Assembly: GCA_003576915.1 (NCBI GenBank) | Contig: QEVF01000014.1 | Coordinates: 93,846-157,845 of the forward strand | Direction of reading: 5' to 3' | Source: Planctomycetota bacterium | GTDB lineage: Bacteria; Planctomycetota; UBA8742; UBA2392 | Length of the DNA stretch: 64,000 nt | Made by a program: the position numbers and the translations under genes | Shown here: positions 33,137-41,941 of the stretch, piece after piece | Numbering within the stretch: the stretch's first letter is position 1 | Layout of the letters: the number at the start of each line of letters is the position of its first letter | Notes under the pieces: model-generated | Seen by the model: only the letters and a program-made list of their open reading frames with translations | The model's database searches: none | What the model was told of the DNA's origin: nothing

Positions 33137-35233
33137 CTACTTGTCCTTCTCGATGCCGCGATAGTCGAAGCTGCGCGAAGGCGTTCCCGGGGGCACGTTC
33201 TTGCGCTTCTCGTAGTCCTTGAGAGCGTTGTCGATGAACTCGCGGTTGGCGGGCACGTCCAGCATGCCCTTCTTGGCGTCCTGCAGGGCCTCACGGCTGA
33301 GTTCGCGCATGTCGTTGAAGTTGGCGTCGCGCAGGATGCGGGGTCGCACAAAGATATACAGGTTGGTCTCGCGCTGCACGGTGCGCTGGCTCTTGAACAG
33401 TTCGCCGATCAGGGGGATGTCGCCCAGCAGGGGAATCTTGCTGACGCTCTTGCTGCTCTCGGCGCTCTTCAGGCCGCCAATCACGATGGTGTTGCCGTTG
33501 GGCACCGTTACCAGCGTGGTGATGCGGCGGCGTGAGCGCGGCGGGGCCACGCCGCTGTTGGGCGCCTCGCCCACGAAAGCCGAGATGTCCAGGTCGATCT
33601 CGAGCGTCACGTAATCATCCTGGCTGATCTGGGGTGTCACGGTGAGGGTGATGCCCGCTTCCACGAAGTCGCCGGCGGTGGTGGTGGTGCCCGAGCCTGT
33701 ACCCAGGTTGTTCAACTGCACAAGCTGGATCTCGGTGTTGATTTCGATGGTGCCCGAGCTGTTGTCGTTCACGGTCAGGCTGGGCTGGGAAAGAATGTTG
33801 GTGTCGGCCTGGGTCTTGAGGAAACGCACCAGCAGGGGAATGTCAAAGCCGCTGCCCTTGGTCAGGGTGAAGAGGCCGCCCGTGCCGAAAATCGGGTTGC
33901 GGCCGGCGGGAATGCCGCCGCCCGTGCCGATGGGAACGCCCGAGCTGTCCACGATCTCGCTGAAGCCGAAGCTGGTGCCGAAGCTGGCGCGGGGCTCCTT
34001 GCTGGCGTTGGCAAAGCCGTCCACGGTCGCGATTTCAACGCCGAACTGGAAGTCGTCGTCGTTGCGGACCTCAAGGATGGCCGCCTCGATCTGCACCTGC
34101 GGCCGCCGCACATCCAGCTTCTCGATGATCTTGCGGATCTCGACATAGTCGCTGGGTGTGGCAATCACCAGCAGGCTGTTGGTGTTGATGTCGCTGACAA
34201 TCGTCGGCGCGTTGGGGTTGTTGGCCGTGGTGGCGCCGGGGATGGGCTGCACGCCGCCGGGCTGCGTTGCCAGGGGCACCCCTACGCCCAGCAGCTCCGT
34301 GAGCGTCGAGGCCAGGTCTTCGGCCTTCACGTTCTTGCAGGGATAGTAATGGATGCGGCCCGTGGTCGCCGCGCCGGGAATCTTGATGTCCAGCTTGGCG
34401 ACCAGCTCGCGCACCAGCTCGATGCCCGAGTCAAAGCCGGTCACCATGATGGCGTTGACGTAGGGCGCGACTTCGACACTTACCAGAGTTTCATCGTCGG
34501 TGGAGCCGGGGCGCTGCTGACGGCCGGCCTGCAGCGTGCGGCGCTGGGTCAGCAGGTTGTTCAGGCTCTGCACCAGCTCTTCAGCGTCGATATTGTCAAT
34601 GTTGATGACCTCGAGGCGCGGCGAGCGGGGGGGCTGGTCCATCAGCGAAATGATCTGGGCCAGGCGCCGGATGTTGTAGCTGTAGTCCGCAAGAATCAGC
34701 GCGTTGACGCCCTGAATGGGGTTTACGCTGCCGCCCTGCCGCGCCATGAGGTTCTGCAACGCGGCGCGCACGGCGTTGGCGTCGGCGTACTTGAGGTTGA
34801 CGACCATGGTGACGAAGTCGGCCGTGGTGTCCGTCCACTTGGAGATGTCATCCATGAAGATGACTTTGTCGGTCTGGGTAATGGCCTCCGTCGCCTGGAT
34901 GATTTCGTAGAAGCGGACGGATTGAGCCGTGTCCTGCCCGAAGGGGCTGAGAATCAGCCTGAACTGCTTGAGGAAGGTCTGCAGGACGGAGAAGAACGCC
35001 GTGCTGGGGATCTCAAAACCTTCGCTGGGCCCCACAATGGTGACCGTGCCCTTCACCTGCGCCGGCTGATAGAGGAACTTGAGCTTCTGGTACTCCGCCG
35101 TCCAGCGGATCATCTCCTCAATCTGGATGTCCTTCGTCTCGCCCCTCAGAAACAGGCTGGACCCGGCCGGCTGCTGCGCGGCCAGTGTCGAAGCCAGCAG
35201 CGGCAGCATGACGAGAAACAGGGCTTTGCGCAT
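33137..35233 (-). CDS. gspD: Secretin (GspD/PilQ family)
   Basis: Outer-membrane multimeric channel of a type II secretion or type IV pilus-like system. 698 residues with a Sec signal (1-19, before QQPAGS), an N0-like domain, three N1/N2-type domains (about 130-420; repeated ADANAVRAALQNLM-, VQSLNNLL- and ASTLTEL-type helices) and the secretin core (about 450-650) with VPNGNTIVIGGL and IPLLGDIPLIGELF. The ATG at 35233 has GGAG at 7-base spacing. No ATPase, inner-membrane or pseudopilin genes are nearby, so its partners lie elsewhere. GspD versus another secretin class is not decided. Confidence 0.85.
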   Translation of the reverse strand: MRKALFLVMLPLLASTLAAQQPAGSSLFLRGETKDIQIEEMIRWTAEYQKLKFLYQPAQVKGTVTIVGPSEGFEIPSTAFFSVLQTFLKQFRLILSPFGQDTAQSVRFYEIIQATEAITQTDKVIFMDDISKWTDTTADFVTMVVNLKYADANAVRAALQNLMARQGGSVNPIQGVNALILADYSYNIRRLAQIISLMDQPPRSPRLEVINIDNIDAEELVQSLNNLLTQRRTLQAGRQQRPGSTDDETLVSVEVAPYVNAIMVTGFDSGIELVRELVAKLDIKIPGAATTGRIHYYPCKNVKAEDLASTLTELLGVGVPLATQPGGVQPIPGATTANNPNAPTIVSDINTNSLLVIATPSDYVEIRKIIEKLDVRRPQVQIEAAILEVRNDDDFQFGVEIATVDGFANASKEPRASFGTSFGFSEIVDSSGVPIGTGGGIPAGRNPIFGTGGLFTLTKGSGFDIPLLVRFLKTQADTNILSQPSLTVNDNSSGTIEINTEIQLVQLNNLGTGSGTTTTAGDFVEAGITLTVTPQISQDDYVTLEIDLDISAFVGEAPNSGVAPPRSRRRITTLVTVPNGNTIVIGGLKSAESSKSVSKIPLLGDIPLIGELFKSQRTVQRETNLYIFVRPRILRDANFNDMRELSREALQDAKKGMLDVPANREFIDNALKDYEKRKNVPPGTPSRSFDYRGIEKDK

Positions 35234-35410
35234 CGCGGTTCTCCACACGCCGGGCGTGTTCTGGGTAAATCCTGTGTGTGCAGGGTGATAAAACGCCGCA
35301 GCGCCCTTGTCGTTGGGAAAATCCGGCCCCCTTTGCACCCTGAACGGCACCCCGCGGGGGACCCGGGCTTGGCGTTGACAACTCGCGCCCGCCAATGAAC
35401 CCTTGGCTCC

Positions 35411-35821
35411 ATGAGCGCTCCTGCCCCCATGGTTGACCTTGGATTCATTACCACCGCCTTCGAATTGCAGGGCTACCGCATCGTTGCCCATCGAGGTGTT
35501 GTGCGCGGCATTGTGGTCCGGTCCCGCAGCGCCGTCGGCAACTTTGCCGCCGGCATCCAGACCTTTTTCGGCGGCAACATCACCATCTATACGGAACTCT
35601 GTGAGCAGGCCCGGCAGGAGGCCTTCGACCTGATGCGGCAGCACGCCTCGGCGGCCGGAGCCAATGCCATCATCGGTATGCGCTATGACGCCAATGAGGT
35701 GGGGCCTGGCGTGACGGAAGTCCTGGCCTACGGCACTGCCGTCGTGGTTGATCTGGACCCGGAGTACGCCGCGCGCTTTGCCAAGGCTCCCGCCGTGGCG
35801 GGCCCCGAAGGCACGTCATGA
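35411..35821 (+). CDS. YbjQ family protein
   Basis: 136 residues of the YbjQ/UPF0145 fold, small homopentameric proteins proposed to bind heavy metal; their role is unclear. Family features: a start such as [18 protein letters not shown], an internal [15 protein letters not shown] segment, and [27 protein letters not shown]. Either ATG, 35411 or 35429, could be used; no clear ribosome site. Its stop overlaps the nadD start (ATGA at 35818), so the two are coupled. The 177-base region upstream holds a TTGACA at 35375-35380 but no convincing -10. Confidence 0.82.
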   Translation: MSAPAPMVDLGFITTAFELQGYRIVAHRGVVRGIVVRSRSAVGNFAAGIQTFFGGNITIYTELCEQARQEAFDLMRQHASAAGANAIIGMRYDANEVGPGVTEVLAYGTAVVVDLDPEYAARFAKAPAVAGPEGTS

Positions 35822-36420
35822 GTGAGGCCTGGTTTGGCGGCAGCTTCAGCCCCCCGCACATCGGCCACCTGGTGCTCGCTGAACGGGTGCGCGAGGCCCG
35901 GGGCCTTGAGCGCGTTCACCTGCTGGTGTCTGCCGAGCCGCCTCACGCGCGGGGCAAGCAGGCCATCGACGGCACCCACCGGATGGCCATGGCCAGGCTG
36001 GCCGTAGCCGGCAATCCGGGCCTTGATGTCGACGATCGCGAACTCAAGCGCGGCGGCAAAAGCTACACCATCGACACCGCGCGGGAGCTGATTGCACAGG
36101 GCATCCGGCGGCCCGCCTTCATCGTGGGCGGAGACATGCTCGCCGATCTTCCCAGTTGGCGCGAAGGTGCCGAACTCCTGCGTCTGGCGGATATCATTCC
36201 CGTGCTGCGCCCCGGCTTTGGCTGGGAAGTGTTTGACACGCTGCGCGCCGCCTTCGGCGACGAGGCCGCCCGGCGCGTGAGGGACCTCTGCGTCAAGACG
36301 CCGCTGCTGCAGATTTCTTCCAGCGAAATGCGCGAGAGGTTGCTTGCGGGCAAGAGCATCCGTTATCTCGTGCCGGACGCCGTCATTGATTACATCGGGC
36401 AGCAGGGGCTTTACACCTGA
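35818..36420 (+). CDS. nadD: Nicotinate-nucleotide adenylyltransferase
   Basis: Adenylates nicotinate mononucleotide in NAD synthesis. 200 residues. The nucleotidyltransferase motif [11 protein letters not shown] has the HIGH sequence at 14-17. The C-terminal [10 protein letters not shown] replaces the classic ISSTxIR motif, and [13 protein letters not shown] and [11 protein letters not shown] fit the family. It overlaps ybjQ by four bases and ends 15 bases before the thioredoxin-domain gene, suggesting one operon. Confidence 0.93.
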   Translation: MSEAWFGGSFSPPHIGHLVLAERVREARGLERVHLLVSAEPPHARGKQAIDGTHRMAMARLAVAGNPGLDVDDRELKRGGKSYTIDTARELIAQGIRRPAFIVGGDMLADLPSWREGAELLRLADIIPVLRPGFGWEVFDTLRAAFGDEAARRVRDLCVKTPLLQISSSEMRERLLAGKSIRYLVPDAVIDYIGQQGLYT

Positions 36421-36435
36421 CCTTTCAGGATGGAC

Positions 36436-38478
36436 ATGAACGCCAAACGCGCCAACCGCCTCGCCCGCGAACAGAGCCCCTACCTCCTCCAGCACGCCCA
36501 CAACCCCGTGGACTGGTATCCCTGGGGCCCCGAGGCCTTCGCGCGCGCCCGCGACGAGGACAAGCTCGTCTTTCTGAGCATCGGCTACGCGACCTGCCAC
36601 TGGTGCCACGTCATGGAGCGGGAAAGCTTCGAGAATGAAGCCACGGCCAGGCTGCTGAACGAGAGTTTCATCAGCGTGAAAGTTGACCGCGAAGAGCGCC
36701 CGGACATCGACAACATCTACATGAGCGTGGTGCAGGCCTTCACGGGAGGCCACGGAGGCTGGCCCATGAGCCTCTTCCTCACGCCCGACCAGCGCCCCGT
36801 CTTCGCCGCCACCTATCTGCCCCCGGAAAACCGCTATGGCCGCGCCGGCTTTCCCACCCTGCTGAGGGAACTGGGCAAACTCTGGAAGCAGGAACGCGAG
36901 CGCCTGCTGGAGCAGGCGCAAAGCGTCACCCAGTGGCTCAATGCTCAAGGCTTGCCCGAGAACCCGGGCACCCTCGAACCGGGCGCCCTCAAGCGCTTTG
37001 GCGAGACCATGCGGGCCCTCTATGACTCCGAGCTGGGCGGCTTTGGCCGCGCCCCCAAGTTCCCACGCTCCCACGCCGTCAGCCTGCTGCTGCGCCTGCC
37101 CGGCCAGGATCACCTGGCCATGGCCGAGCACACGGCCCAGGCCATGTGGCAGGGCGGCCTCCACGACCACCTCGGCGGCGGCTTTCACCGCTACTCGACC
37201 GACCGCGAGTGGCTTTTGCCCCATTTCGAGAAGATGCTCTATGACCAGGCCCTGCTGCTCGATTTCTACCGCGAGCTCTTCCAGTTGACCGGAAAGCCCC
37301 TCTACGCCGATGCCTGCCGCGACATCATGGACTACGTGCTGCGCGATCTGCGCGACGAAGCCGGCGGCTTCTACAGCGCCGAAGACGCCGACAGTGAAGG
37401 CGAAGAGGGCAAATTCTACGTCTGGACCTGGCAGGAACTGGTCGATGCCCTGGGCGAAGACGACGGAGCCTTCTTTGCCCGCACTTATGGCTGCCGCGAA
37501 GGCGGCAACTTCCGTGACGAAGCCACCCACCAGCAGAGCGGCGCCAACATCCTGCACCTCCCCTGGCACGCCGGCCTGCCCGCACCGGACGCCCAGGCGC
37601 GGCTGGCGCCCCTGCGCCGCAAACTTCTCGCCCTGCGTTCAAAGCGGGTGCGCCCCCTGCTGGATGACAAGGTCCTCACGGACTGGAACGGTCTGATGAT
37701 CGGCGCGGCCGCGCGCGCCGGGGCGGCCCTGGGGGAACCCGGCTGGATTGAAGCGGCGCAGAAAGCGGCTGACTTTGCGTCCACCACCCTGATGCGCGAC
37801 GGCCGCCTGCTGCATCGCTGCCGCAAGGGCCAGGCCGGCATCCCGGGATTTCTCGAGGATTACGCCTTTCTGGCCCAAGGCCTGCTGGAGCTGTATCAGG
37901 CCGACTTCGAGCCCGCTCGCCTGGAACTGGCGCTGCGCCTTTGCCGCGAGATGGTCCGTCTGTTCCGCGACGAGAAGGAGAAAGTCTTCCACACCCAGGG
38001 CAAGGACGACCCCGAGCGGCTCATTGCGCCCTCGCGCAGCTTTTATGACGGCGCCATTCCCAGCGGAAACGCCGCGGCCTGCCTGGCCCTGGTTCGCGTC
38101 GGCCGCCTCACCCAGGATGAGTCCCTGGTGTCCCTCGCCCGCCAGACGCTGGAAGCCTTTGCCGGTGAAATCAACTCCCGTCCCGAGAGCCACCCCTATG
38201 CCCTCATGGCCGCCCAGCTCCTGATGGAGCCCATGCAGGAAATCGTCATCGCCGGGCCGCGCCACGACGAGGGCACCCAGGCCTTGCTCGCGACGGTGCA
38301 GCGGCGCTTCCTGCCGCGCGCCGTGCTGGCGCTCCATGATGGCGAGGACATCGAGCGGGTCATTCCGGCTCTCAAGGCCCAAGGCCCTGTGGGAGGCAAA
38401 CCGGCGGCCTACCTGTGTGAGCATTTCGCCTGCAAGGCGCCCGTGACCGATGCCGCATCCCTGGCCGCCCTGCTCTAA
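36436..38478 (+). CDS. YyaL/DUF255 thioredoxin-domain protein
   Basis: About 680 residues. The N-terminal DUF255 thioredoxin-like domain starts with the diagnostic [20 protein letters not shown], and its active-site-like CHWC sits in [14 protein letters not shown] at about 53-57. The remaining (alpha/alpha)6-barrel-like region (about 180-670) resembles N-acylglucosamine epimerase or glycosidase barrels ([14 protein letters not shown], then [25 protein letters not shown]). The family includes human SPATA20; biochemical role unknown. ATG at 36436 is preferred because AGGA precedes it by 5 bases; ATG at 36430 is an alternative. Confidence 0.9.
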   Translation: MNAKRANRLAREQSPYLLQHAHNPVDWYPWGPEAFARARDEDKLVFLSIGYATCHWCHVMERESFENEATARLLNESFISVKVDREERPDIDNIYMSVVQAFTGGHGGWPMSLFLTPDQRPVFAATYLPPENRYGRAGFPTLLRELGKLWKQERERLLEQAQSVTQWLNAQGLPENPGTLEPGALKRFGETMRALYDSELGGFGRAPKFPRSHAVSLLLRLPGQDHLAMAEHTAQAMWQGGLHDHLGGGFHRYSTDREWLLPHFEKMLYDQALLLDFYRELFQLTGKPLYADACRDIMDYVLRDLRDEAGGFYSAEDADSEGEEGKFYVWTWQELVDALGEDDGAFFARTYGCREGGNFRDEATHQQSGANILHLPWHAGLPAPDAQARLAPLRRKLLALRSKRVRPLLDDKVLTDWNGLMIGAAARAGAALGEPGWIEAAQKAADFASTTLMRDGRLLHRCRKGQAGIPGFLEDYAFLAQGLLELYQADFEPARLELALRLCREMVRLFRDEKEKVFHTQGKDDPERLIAPSRSFYDGAIPSGNAAACLALVRVGRLTQDESLVSLARQTLEAFAGEINSRPESHPYALMAAQLLMEPMQEIVIAGPRHDEGTQALLATVQRRFLPRAVLALHDGEDIERVIPALKAQGPVGGKPAAYLCEHFACKAPVTDAASLAALL

Positions 38479-38517
38479 TGCCCTGGGCGGCAGCCTGTCA
38501 GGACCGGGCCAAAGTGA

Positions 38518-38546
38518 TTAACAAGGCAGGGCGGGAACGTTATCCT
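38518..38546 (+). promoter_or_regulatory. Sigma-70-type promoter
   Basis: TTAACA (38518-38523), 17 bases, TATCCT (38541-38546), in a 103-base spacer; start codon at 38582. Confidence 0.5.
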
Positions 38547-38581
38547 TTCTGCCCGCAATTGGGCCCCTTGGGTTTGCAATC

Positions 38582-38971
38582 ATGAGTGACAGCCAACCCA
38601 GGGAGCCCGCCATGCCCGCCGCCAGCGTTGAACGTGAAGCCACCGTCGAAGACCTCAACCAGGCCAAGTCCAGATTCTGGAGCAAGATGAAGGCCTTTGC
38701 GGGCAAGGTCCCCTTCGGCAAGGACGCCGTCGCGCTTTATTACTTCATCACGGATCCTGCCGTCAGCTTTGTGGCCAAGGGCGCGGCCATTGCCGCCCTG
38801 CTCTACTTCATCAGCCCGGCTGACGTTGTGCCGGACACCATCCCCATCGCGGGATTGCTGGATGATGCCGGTGTCATAGCCGGGGTTATCTCCATGCTTG
38901 GTTCGCAGCTCAAGCCCTTCAAAGACCGTGCGGCCCAGTGGGTCAAGAGCGGTCAGACTCCGGAAGAATGA
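38582..38971 (+). CDS. DUF1232 (YkvA-like) membrane protein
   Basis: 129 residues with the DUF1232 core ALYYFITDPAVSFVAKGAAI...LYFISPADVVPDTIPIAGLLDD at about 53-100, a small two-helix membrane-associated module of unknown role. The N-terminus is charged. ATG at 38582 has no clear ribosome site. Its stop overlaps the PAP2 gene start (ATGA, 38968-38971), so the pair is coupled and may act on membrane lipids together, which is inference. Confidence 0.82.
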   Translation: MSDSQPREPAMPAASVEREATVEDLNQAKSRFWSKMKAFAGKVPFGKDAVALYYFITDPAVSFVAKGAAIAALLYFISPADVVPDTIPIAGLLDDAGVIAGVISMLGSQLKPFKDRAAQWVKSGQTPEE

Positions 38972-40095
38972 TGTCAGGCCGCGCCGCGACCCTAGATCGG
39001 GCAGTACCGGTGGTGCGCGGCGAGGCGTCAGGCCAGGCATCGCTGCTGTGGACGCTGCGGCGCCAGTTCATGGTGCTGGACCTGTTCTATCTTGGGTTCA
39101 CGGGGTCGCTGCTGCTCTGGGCGCTGGTGTCCTGGTTCTGGCCTTCCCTGAGGCTGTATGAAACGTCGCCCCGCTTTGGCTGGGCCCTGACATCTCACCA
39201 GACGCTGGTCGGCGAGCTGGCCCTCTTCTTCGGCATCTACCTGGTGCTTCAGCGCTTTGCCATCGTGTTTCAGCGCGACTACTATGCGCAGGGCCGCCCC
39301 GCGCCCCACTGGCTGCGCCTGGCCAACCTGCTCTACACGTTCTCGCCGACGCTGCTGGCTCCTACGCTGTTTCAGGGCCTGGGGTCGTTCATGGCCGTCG
39401 TTTCGGGAGTTCCCGGCGTGGAGTCGCACCCGGCCTTTGACCCCGCCCAGAACTACGACCGCGCCGCCACATACTTTGACCTTGCCCTCAAGCAGCTCGA
39501 CATCTCCCTATTCGGGGTGTACCTGCCGGCATGGATTCGCCAGTTCCACGCCCCCGGCCTTTCGTTTGCTCTGTTCTACTGCTACATCGGCTACTACATC
39601 TGCCCCTTCGTGGCGGCCCTGCCCCAGGTCATCCGCGGCAACTGGCAGCGGGTGCGCCTGGCAGCCTCCATGGCCATCGGCAGCCTGCTCATCACCTACG
39701 TGCTTTACATTCTGGTGCCGGCCACGGGTCCCCGGTTTGAGGGAAGCTGGAGCGCCTGGCTGCCCGAAGAGGGCGGCTGGTTCTGGGCCAACGAATTCTC
39801 CGTGTTTCTTGACCGGCAGGAGATCATCCGCTGGGATGCCTTTCCGTCGGGGCATGTGGCCACGAGCATCACCTGCCTGCTGGTCGCCCTGATCATGCAC
39901 CGGCGCGTGGGCTGGGCCTATCTGCCCCTGGTGGCGGGACTGACCGTGGCCACGATCTACTTCGGCTATCACTATGCCACGGATGTCGTCGTGGGTTTTG
40001 TCTGCGTGGCGCTGTGTTTTGCGCTGGTCTGGCCCCTCACGCAATGGTGGGAGCGGGCCACCAACCCCGTCGCTCCGAACCGAGACGGCGCGTAG
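38968..40095 (+). CDS. PAP2-family membrane phosphatase
   Basis: 375 residues with about six to seven membrane segments. The catalytic motifs are FPSGHVATS (about 292-300) and, near the C-terminus, YHYATDVVVG with the catalytic His-Asp pair, as in PAP2/inositolphosphotransferase-like enzymes that dephosphorylate or transfer lipid phosphates. The N-terminal half contains two more helices than minimal PAP2 proteins. Starts at 38968 or 38971; the former gives the ATGA overlap with the DUF1232 gene. It may act on undecaprenyl or phosphatidate-type lipids; the substrate is unknown. Confidence 0.82.
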   Translation: MMSGRAATLDRAVPVVRGEASGQASLLWTLRRQFMVLDLFYLGFTGSLLLWALVSWFWPSLRLYETSPRFGWALTSHQTLVGELALFFGIYLVLQRFAIVFQRDYYAQGRPAPHWLRLANLLYTFSPTLLAPTLFQGLGSFMAVVSGVPGVESHPAFDPAQNYDRAATYFDLALKQLDISLFGVYLPAWIRQFHAPGLSFALFYCYIGYYICPFVAALPQVIRGNWQRVRLAASMAIGSLLITYVLYILVPATGPRFEGSWSAWLPEEGGWFWANEFSVFLDRQEIIRWDAFPSGHVATSITCLLVALIMHRRVGWAYLPLVAGLTVATIYFGYHYATDVVVGFVCVALCFALVWPLTQWWERATNPVAPNRDGA

Positions 40096-40175
40096 AGGGC
40101 CTGCCCGCGCAGGTCCCGGACCCTTGGCGCAGCCGGGAGCCGGGGCAAAAGCCGCAACGCGCCCGCGCCCCGGCG

Positions 40176-41882
40176 TCAACTGCCGCCGAAGACCTTGAGC
40201 AGGTTCTTGAACGACGGAAAGGCCTCCAGCGCGGCAAAGGCCTTGTGTTTGAGGCGCTTGCGGTCCTTGAAGCCGTTCTTGACCGCGCGCTCAAGGTAGT
40301 CCATGCCCCGGCGCGTGTCGGTGGGCGACGTCAGCACCGCCAGCCAGTAGGCCGACTCCGCAAAGCTCGGGTTCAGCTCCAGCGCTTTCTCGAGCAACTC
40401 TTTGGCGCGGTCCAGGGGCTCCTGCCGGTCGTGCTTGTCCTTCAACGAGGGGTTCTCAATCAGCAGCACGGCCAGGGCCACATAGCCGCGCTCGTCGGCG
40501 GGCACGAGTTCGATGGCCTTTTCGTATTCGCGCTTGGCGCTGGTGAGGGCGCGGCCCTTCTCGTAGATCTTGCCCAGGGCGATGCGCGCTTCGACGTTCA
40601 TGGCGTCGAGCTTGAGGGCGTGCATGATGTTTTCCTTGGCGCCGCCGAGGTCGCCCATCATGCGCTGCAGGCCGCCGAGGAAGCTGCGGGCGCGGGGGTC
40701 GTCGGGGTTGATCTCCACGGCGCGGCGGTAATCGTCGAGAGCCTCCTTGAGCTTGCGCTGTTTGCGGTGAATGTGGCCGCGCAGCAGCAGCGTGCGGGGG
40801 TCGTCGGGCTTGATTTTCAGGGCGCGATCAATCTGCTTGAGGGCCTCGTCGTAGCGTGCCAGGCGCATGGCGCGCTGGGCATCTCCGGTGGCGGCGTCGG
40901 CCTGCGTGGTGATGCTGAGGATGGCGAGTTCGACGGTTTCGTGGCGGTTGAACTCCTCGCTGGCGGCCTCCTCGGCCTTCTGGGCGAGGCGGTAGATGCT
41001 GCTCTGGTCGGAGCGTTTGACGCTGACGGTGCGGCGCCTGAGGTTGCGCAGGGCCTCGCCCGCGGCCTCGAGGTCTTCGGCCAGTTCCTCGGCGTTCTGG
41101 TAGCGGGCCTCGGGTTTTTTGGCCAGCATCTGGTTGGTGATGCGCTCAAGCTCAAGGGGCAGTCCGGGGCGCAGGTGCGTCAGCCGCGGGTAGTCGTCCT
41201 GCTGGTGCATGAGAATCAGAGCCTGGGGCGTCTCGCCGAGGAAGGGGCGGCGCCCGGTCAGCAGCAGGTAAAGCGTGACGCCCAGGGAGTAGATGTCGCT
41301 GCGGCCATCCACCTGCTCGCCGCGGCACTGCTCGGGACTCATGTAGGGCGGGCTGCCGGAGTGCCCGCCGGAGAGCACGCTGCCGAGCGCGGCCGCCACG
41401 CCGAAATCGGTAATCTTCACGCGGCCGTTGCTGGTGATCATCAGGTTGTCGGGCTTGATGTCGCGGTGCACCGTGTTGTGGCGGTGGGCAAAGGCCAGGC
41501 CGCGGGCCACCTGGGCGGCAATCTTGACGGCCAGCAGGGGGTCCACGCCCTGGCGGCCCACGAGCCTGGACACCGGCACGCCGTCAATGAGCTGCATGAC
41601 GATGTAGGGCTGGCCCTGCTGCTCGTCCACGGCGTAGACGGGCATGATGTTGGGGTGTTCGAGCTGGCCTGCCGTGCGCGCCTCATTGAGGAAGCGCTCC
41701 TTCATCACGGAGTTGTTGCACAGCTCGCGCGGCAGCACCTTGACGGCGACGTCCTTGTCCAGGCCCTGGTGTTTGGCGCGGTAGACGTGGCCCATGCCGC
41801 CCATGCCGATGCGTTCAAGCAGGCGGCACTGGCCCAGCATGGTGCCGGTCAGGTCCTCGATGTCGTCGCGCGTGCCCGCCAT
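40176..41882 (-). CDS. Serine/threonine protein kinase with TPR repeats
   Basis: 568 residues. The Hanks-type kinase domain (about 18-275) has Gly-rich loop IGMGGMG (25-31), K48, HRDIKPDN (catalytic D141), DFG (159-161) and SPEQ. A linker of about 60 residues is followed by five or so TPRs (about 335-545) with the usual A/L-R-A-L-x-x-x-P-D pattern (DRALKIKPDDPRTLL, RRAVEINPDDPRARS). No transmembrane helix, so cytosolic. A TACAAT (41907-41912 on this strand) lies 24 bases before the start. It directly follows the DUF2126 genes on the same strand. Confidence 0.93.
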   Translation of the reverse strand: MAGTRDDIEDLTGTMLGQCRLLERIGMGGMGHVYRAKHQGLDKDVAVKVLPRELCNNSVMKERFLNEARTAGQLEHPNIMPVYAVDEQQGQPYIVMQLIDGVPVSRLVGRQGVDPLLAVKIAAQVARGLAFAHRHNTVHRDIKPDNLMITSNGRVKITDFGVAAALGSVLSGGHSGSPPYMSPEQCRGEQVDGRSDIYSLGVTLYLLLTGRRPFLGETPQALILMHQQDDYPRLTHLRPGLPLELERITNQMLAKKPEARYQNAEELAEDLEAAGEALRNLRRRTVSVKRSDQSSIYRLAQKAEEAASEEFNRHETVELAILSITTQADAATGDAQRAMRLARYDEALKQIDRALKIKPDDPRTLLLRGHIHRKQRKLKEALDDYRRAVEINPDDPRARSFLGGLQRMMGDLGGAKENIMHALKLDAMNVEARIALGKIYEKGRALTSAKREYEKAIELVPADERGYVALAVLLIENPSLKDKHDRQEPLDRAKELLEKALELNPSFAESAYWLAVLTSPTDTRRGMDYLERAVKNGFKDRKRLKHKAFAALEAFPSFKNLLKVFGGS

Positions 41883-41906
41883 GTCGTGCCCCGGAGAGGT
41901 GCGGCG

Positions 41907-41912
41907 ATTGTA
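41907..41912 (-). promoter_or_regulatory. -10 box of the kinase-TPR gene
   Basis: TACAAT on the minus strand, 24 bases before the ATG at 41882, within the 59-base spacer after the DUF2126 gene. Confidence 0.45.
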
Positions 41913-41941
41913 GCCCGCGCGCCGTCAATTGCGAATGGCGC

